Assembly: GCA_002347405.1 (NCBI GenBank)
Contig: DDXB01000010.1
Span: 1,288-16,193, forward strand
Reading direction: 5' to 3'
DNA from: Rhodocyclaceae bacterium UBA2271
Lineage (GTDB): Bacteria > Pseudomonadota > Gammaproteobacteria > Burkholderiales > Rhodocyclaceae
DNA: 14,906 bases
The translations under genes were made by a program, and so were the position numbers. This document shows, one piece after another, positions 12,190 through 14,906 of the stretch. Each line of letters opens with the position of its first letter. Position 1 is the stretch's first letter. Below the pieces are notes generated by a model. It searched no databases, was not told where the DNA came from, and saw only the letters and a list, made by a program, of their open reading frames with translations.

Positions 12190-14130
12190 CTACTGGACAG
12201 TAGCCACGCAGTTTCTACCCTGCTGTTTTGCCTGGTAAGCGCCCTCATCGGCCCGTTTGATCAGGGCATCGATATCCGGGGTATCCATGCCGCGTGCTGC
12301 CACGCCGACACTGATGCTGCACTTCAGATCGAGCATGCCGGAGGTCAGCCGGACATCGGCAACCGCTTTCCTGACGCGCTCACCACACAGCATTGCGGCG
12401 GCCAGATCGGTTTCCGGGCAGATGACGATGAATTCGTCGCCGCCGGTGCGGCAGATAACATCCTGCGCACGCAGCCCGCTCTTGATCGCCTGCGCGGTCT
12501 GCTTGAGCACCGCATCGCCAACATCATGGCCATGGGTATCATTGATCGCCTTGAAATTGTCGACGTCAATCATCATGCAGGCCATCGGCCGTCGGCTGCG
12601 GTTGGCGGCCTGCCATTCCTGCTGGAACCGCTCGATGGCGTAGCGGCGATTCGGCAGACCGGTCAGCACATCGGTGAGCGCGGCTTCCTGCAGACGGTTG
12701 TTGGTAACCGCCAGCTCGGCGGCAAAACGGCGAATTTCCTCGCGGTCGCGGTCGATTTCCTGTTGCAGCATCATCACGCGCTGGCCGGCGCGCAAGCGCG
12801 CGCCCAGCACCCGGGCCTTGAGCGGCTTGCTCATGAAGTCGTCAGCCCCGGCATCGAAGGCCGCGAGCAATTTCTCCTCGGTATCCAGCGCCGTCAGGAT
12901 GAGGATGTAGATGGCACGACCAAGCTTGGTCTGCCGCAACGAGCGCGTCAATTCAACGCCGTCCATGCCCGGCATCACCCAGTCGGTGATCAGGATATGC
13001 GGCTGCACTTCTAGCGCCTTATCGAAGCCTTCCCGGCCATTGGTTGCCTCAAATACGACATAACCGGCCTGAACCAGTATCGTGCGCAGCAGCATGCGGA
13101 CGTTCTTGTCGTCATCGACCACCAGCACCCGCAAATTCCCATCGATACCCATGGCGCTGGGCATCCCGGTTTGCATGATTTCAGGCGCTGCCGGCGCCTT
13201 GGATAGTTCGTCAAAGGGGGGTACATCGTTCGTGTCAACGCTCAACTGGGCAGCCCACTCCTGCCAGTCACGTACCACCCGATCGCACAGGACAGTCAGG
13301 GTTTCCGTGTTCAGCGCAAGCTTGCTGCCGACCAGAAACAACTTGAGCATCAGGCCGCGCCGCTCCGCCTCGACGGCCAAGCAAATATCGGCGACCAAGC
13401 GTGCCAGGGTCAGCGTCCAGGTCAGGCGATAGGGCCGCGAATCGGGCGACAAATTCGCGCATTCCGGAGTTTCATGCGCGAATACCGGGTCGACGAACAT
13501 GCGCGGCAGACCCCAGTCCTGCAATATGGCCACCGACAGTTCGGTATGCGTCATGGCGAAGGCATTCTGCTCGAGAACCGAAAGCGAAGCGGTGCGATCG
13601 CTCATCATTTCTCCCAGCAAGCGCGAGTATTCTGCCGGGAACACGGTGGCCAGCGACAGTTCGCCAATCCGGCAAAGCAGACCAACGCTGAAGGCTTCCT
13701 CTGGTGGCGCGGTACGCACCTGGGCGGCAATCGCCTGCGCGGCAACGGCACAGGCCAGCGAATGCGACCAGAAGCGACGGTAGTTGAAGTTGGCGCACTG
13801 TCCGCTACGATGTCCGGTCAGCAGGGAGAAACTCAGCGCGAGGTAACGCACGGTCGGAGCACCCAGCAGGATCAGCGCATCCTGCACGGCTGCAACCGGG
13901 CGCTCTGCACCGATCTCGGGCGCGTTTGCCGCCTTGATCAGCCGCCCTACCAGCGCCGGGTCGGTCTGCACGGCGCGCACCAGTTCGGTAATGGGTACAT
14001 CATCCATGCGCGTCAGCCGCATGACCGCCAAAGCCGCCCCTTTGGGCGAGGGCAACTCGCCCATCGCCTTCAGTTCCTGCAACCGATCAAACCGGAAATG
14101 TTTGACGTTGTCGGGCAACGGCTCGCTCAT
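12190..14130 (-). CDS. HDOD-REC-GGDEF protein, probable diguanylate cyclase
   Basis: A 646-residue cytoplasmic signalling protein with three parts. An HDOD domain (about 15-225) comes first; such domains are HD-like folds usually without catalytic residues and act in signal transduction. A receiver follows (about 333-450) with Asp339-Asp341, phospho-acceptor Asp383 (TDWVMPGMDG), Thr413 and Lys435. A short coiled linker (about 453-483) leads to a GGDEF domain (about 485-646) with intact GGDEF at 563-567 and NDTHGHDVGD upstream. The inhibitory site RxxD (Arg554-Asp557) stands five residues before GGDEF, so product feedback by cyclic-di-GMP is expected. I choose the ATG at 14130 (MSEPLPD); the frame can be extended to a TTG at 14211 but that would cross the divergent promoter region. 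The gene reads toward flhD, 304 bp away. The sensor partner is not in the window. Confidence 0.93.
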   Translation of the reverse strand: MSEPLPDNVKHFRFDRLQELKAMGELPSPKGAALAVMRLTRMDDVPITELVRAVQTDPALVGRLIKAANAPEIGAERPVAAVQDALILLGAPTVRYLALSFSLLTGHRSGQCANFNYRRFWSHSLACAVAAQAIAAQVRTAPPEEAFSVGLLCRIGELSLATVFPAEYSRLLGEMMSDRTASLSVLEQNAFAMTHTELSVAILQDWGLPRMFVDPVFAHETPECANLSPDSRPYRLTWTLTLARLVADICLAVEAERRGLMLKLFLVGSKLALNTETLTVLCDRVVRDWQEWAAQLSVDTNDVPPFDELSKAPAAPEIMQTGMPSAMGIDGNLRVLVVDDDKNVRMLLRTILVQAGYVVFEATNGREGFDKALEVQPHILITDWVMPGMDGVELTRSLRQTKLGRAIYILILTALDTEEKLLAAFDAGADDFMSKPLKARVLGARLRAGQRVMMLQQEIDRDREEIRRFAAELAVTNNRLQEAALTDVLTGLPNRRYAIERFQQEWQAANRSRRPMACMMIDVDNFKAINDTHGHDVGDAVLKQTAQAIKSGLRAQDVICRTGGDEFIVICPETDLAAAMLCGERVRKAVADVRLTSGMLDLKCSISVGVAARGMDTPDIDALIKRADEGAYQAKQQGRNCVATVQ

Positions 14131-14253
14131 GATTGTTATCTTGTCAGCCTGCCTCGTAGAAGTATTGTCAGAAGGTGCCGCCTGATTTAACAAGGATTTA
14201 TACCACTGCAATAGCGCTTTGTGTTGCTGACCGCCGCGCTAGAATCCGCACTC
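14131..14253. promoter_or_regulatory. Divergent promoter region between GGDEF gene and Nudix gene
   Basis: The two genes start back to back. For the leftward gene TGGTATAAA (14205-14197 on the minus strand) fits an extended -10 element. For the rightward gene TTGTCA (14165-14170) and TAACAA (14188-14193) stand 17 bp apart as a possible sigma-70 pair. TTGTCAG occurs twice (14141-14147 and 14165-14171), 24 bp apart. All are read by eye only. Confidence 0.35.
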
Positions 14254-14802
14254 ATGGAACCTGCCATCAATTTTTGCTGTACCTGCGCCGCGCCAGTCAG
14301 TTTGCGCATCCCGCAGGGCGACAGCCTGCCACGCCATGTTTGCGATGTCTGCGGCGCCATCCATTACCGCAATCCGCGCATGGTGGTGGGCGCATTGCCC
14401 CTTTGGGAAGATCGCATTCTGTTGTGCCGCCGCGCCATCGAACCGCGGCGCGGTTGCTGGACGCTGCCTGCCGGCTTCATGGAAAACCAGGAAACCATCG
14501 CGGAAGCCGCTGCGCGCGAGACGCGCGAGGAAGCCTGCGCCCACATCGAACTGGATGACCTGTACACGATGATTTCCGTACCGCACATCAATCAGGTGCA
14601 TGTCATTTATCGCGCCCGCTTGCTCAAGGCGGAGTTTGCGCCGGGCGAGGAAAGCCTCGAAGTGGCCCTGTTCGACGAAGCCAGCATTCCCTGGGATGAG
14701 CTTGCCTTTCGCACCATTGCCATGACCCTGCGGCATTTCTTTGCCGACCGTGCGGCGGGCCGCTTCGGCTTTCACGTCGATGCGATCGCGCCACCGCGCT
14801 GA
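14254..14802 (+). CDS. Nudix hydrolase with N-terminal zinc ribbon
   Basis: A 182-residue pyrophosphohydrolase of the family that includes ADP-ribose and NAD(H) pyrophosphatases. The N-terminus has a zinc ribbon: Cys8-x2-Cys11 and Cys30-x2-Cys33 (CVCG-like turn CDVCG). The Nudix box begins at Gly74 and reads G-x5-E80-x7-R88-E89-T-R-E92-E93-A-C95-A; the metal-binding glutamates are intact, while the usual Gly near the end is Cys95. The preceding GCWTLPAGFME is typical. I take the ATG at 14254 (MEPAINFC); a GTG at 14221 would add 11 residues with no better ribosome site. It is the only complete plus-strand gene and is divergent from the GGDEF gene. It shows no sign of a role in motility. The exact substrate cannot be told. 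Confidence 0.9.
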   Translation: MEPAINFCCTCAAPVSLRIPQGDSLPRHVCDVCGAIHYRNPRMVVGALPLWEDRILLCRRAIEPRRGCWTLPAGFMENQETIAEAAARETREEACAHIELDDLYTMISVPHINQVHVIYRARLLKAEFAPGEESLEVALFDEASIPWDELAFRTIAMTLRHFFADRAAGRFGFHVDAIAPPR

Positions 14803-14827
14803 CGCCCCACCCAACGGGTTTGGCGTC
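14801..14827 (+). terminator. Hairpin overlapping the Nudix stop codon
   Basis: GACGCC (14801-14806) and GGCGTC (14822-14827) are perfect 6-bp arms; inside them ACCC and GGGT can pair around a 3-base loop, with a 2x2 mismatch between. It begins inside the stop codon. No T-run follows, so it may be a weak or Rho-type end, or only an mRNA 3' structure. Confidence 0.35.
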
Positions 14828-14856
14828 CTGCCTATCCCCCTGCGTCAGAATAGTTG

Positions 14857-14888
14857 TCGCCCCGATATGATCTTGAACTTAGGGGCGA
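14857..14888 (+). promoter_or_regulatory. Inverted repeat and possible promoter before the last gene
   Basis: TCGCCCC (14857-14863) and GGGGCGA (14882-14888) are perfect 7-bp arms around an 18-base centre. The centre includes TATGAT (14866-14871), a good -10 look-alike, though no -35 is evident at 17 bp. The right arm ends just before the ribosome site AAGGA. It may be an operator over a promoter, or a leader hairpin. Confidence 0.35.
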
Positions 14889-14900
14889 TAAGGACGAAAG

Positions 14901-14906
14901 ATGGCA
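14901..14906 (+). CDS. Start of a further gene, cut by the window end
   Basis: ATGGCA (Met-Ala) at the last six bases is preceded by AAGGA with a spacing of 6 to 7 bases. Start codon, ribosome site and the structured region upstream suggest a real gene start. Only two codons are visible, so nothing can be said of its product. Confidence 0.45.

Noticed and set aside
12066..12248. Small 60-codon minus-strand frame between flhD and the GGDEF gene
   Set aside because: It overlaps the end of the GGDEF gene, has no ribosome site that I can see and no recognisable product.
14239..14814. A 191-codon minus-strand open frame opposite the Nudix gene
   Set aside because: The opposite strand codes a clear zinc ribbon and Nudix box; this frame has no family resemblance.
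1..14906. CRISPR array, tRNA, rRNA, insertion sequence or prophage
   Set aside because: No regularly spaced direct repeats, transposase, integrase or structural RNA signatures were seen; gene content and orientation look like an ordinary vertically kept flagellar-chemotaxis region.

Overview
The window is a flagellar motility and chemotaxis cluster from a proteobacterium. The combination of the FlhD/FlhC master regulator, CheZ, two CheV proteins and high-GC genes closest to beta-/gammaproteobacterial families suggests a betaproteobacterium. A Rhodocyclales-like or Nitrosomonadales-like host is my guess from gene content; the species is not identifiable by eye.

Layout. Bases 1-181 are non-coding and carry two strong GC-rich palindromes of REP type. 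From 182 to 11885 every gene is on the minus strand. In the direction of transcription the order is flhD, flhC, (terminator-like hairpin), motA, motB, cheR, cheB, a membrane chemoreceptor (mcp), cheV-B, cheV-A, cheY, cheZ, cheA. Spacing is tight: motB and cheR share one base, and the two cheV genes are 14 bp apart. The wider gaps lie at flhC-motA, motA-motB, and on each side of mcp. Upstream of flhD is a 304-bp gene-free, partly AT-rich leader and promoter region with several inverted repeats. Beyond it, still on the minus strand, is a three-domain HDOD-REC-GGDEF protein, a probable diguanylate cyclase (12190-14130). A 123-bp divergent promoter region separates this from a plus-strand zinc-ribbon Nudix hydrolase (14254-14802). 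The window ends on the first two codons of another plus-strand gene (ATG at 14901).

How the genes work together. FlhD and FlhC form the class I activator of flagellar genes. MotA and MotB are the proton-driven stator. The receptor, CheA kinase and CheV adaptors make the sensory array. CheY-P signals to the motor and CheZ removes the phosphate. CheR and CheB set receptor methylation. The HDOD-REC-GGDEF protein could link phosphorelay input to cyclic-di-GMP and the motile/sessile decision, but its link to this cluster rests on proximity only. No cheW or cheD lies in the window; the two CheV proteins are the only separate CheW-type couplers seen here.

Points most worth a second look: the flhD leader, with a hairpin that would pair the Shine-Dalgarno sequence and GGA motifs of CsrA type; the terminator-like hairpin between flhC and motA; a CheZ with a duplicated N-terminal motif; a CheA in which the P2 domain is replaced by an Ala/Pro linker; a receptor with almost no periplasmic domain; and a C8 tract in cheB, whose start codon is probably TTG.
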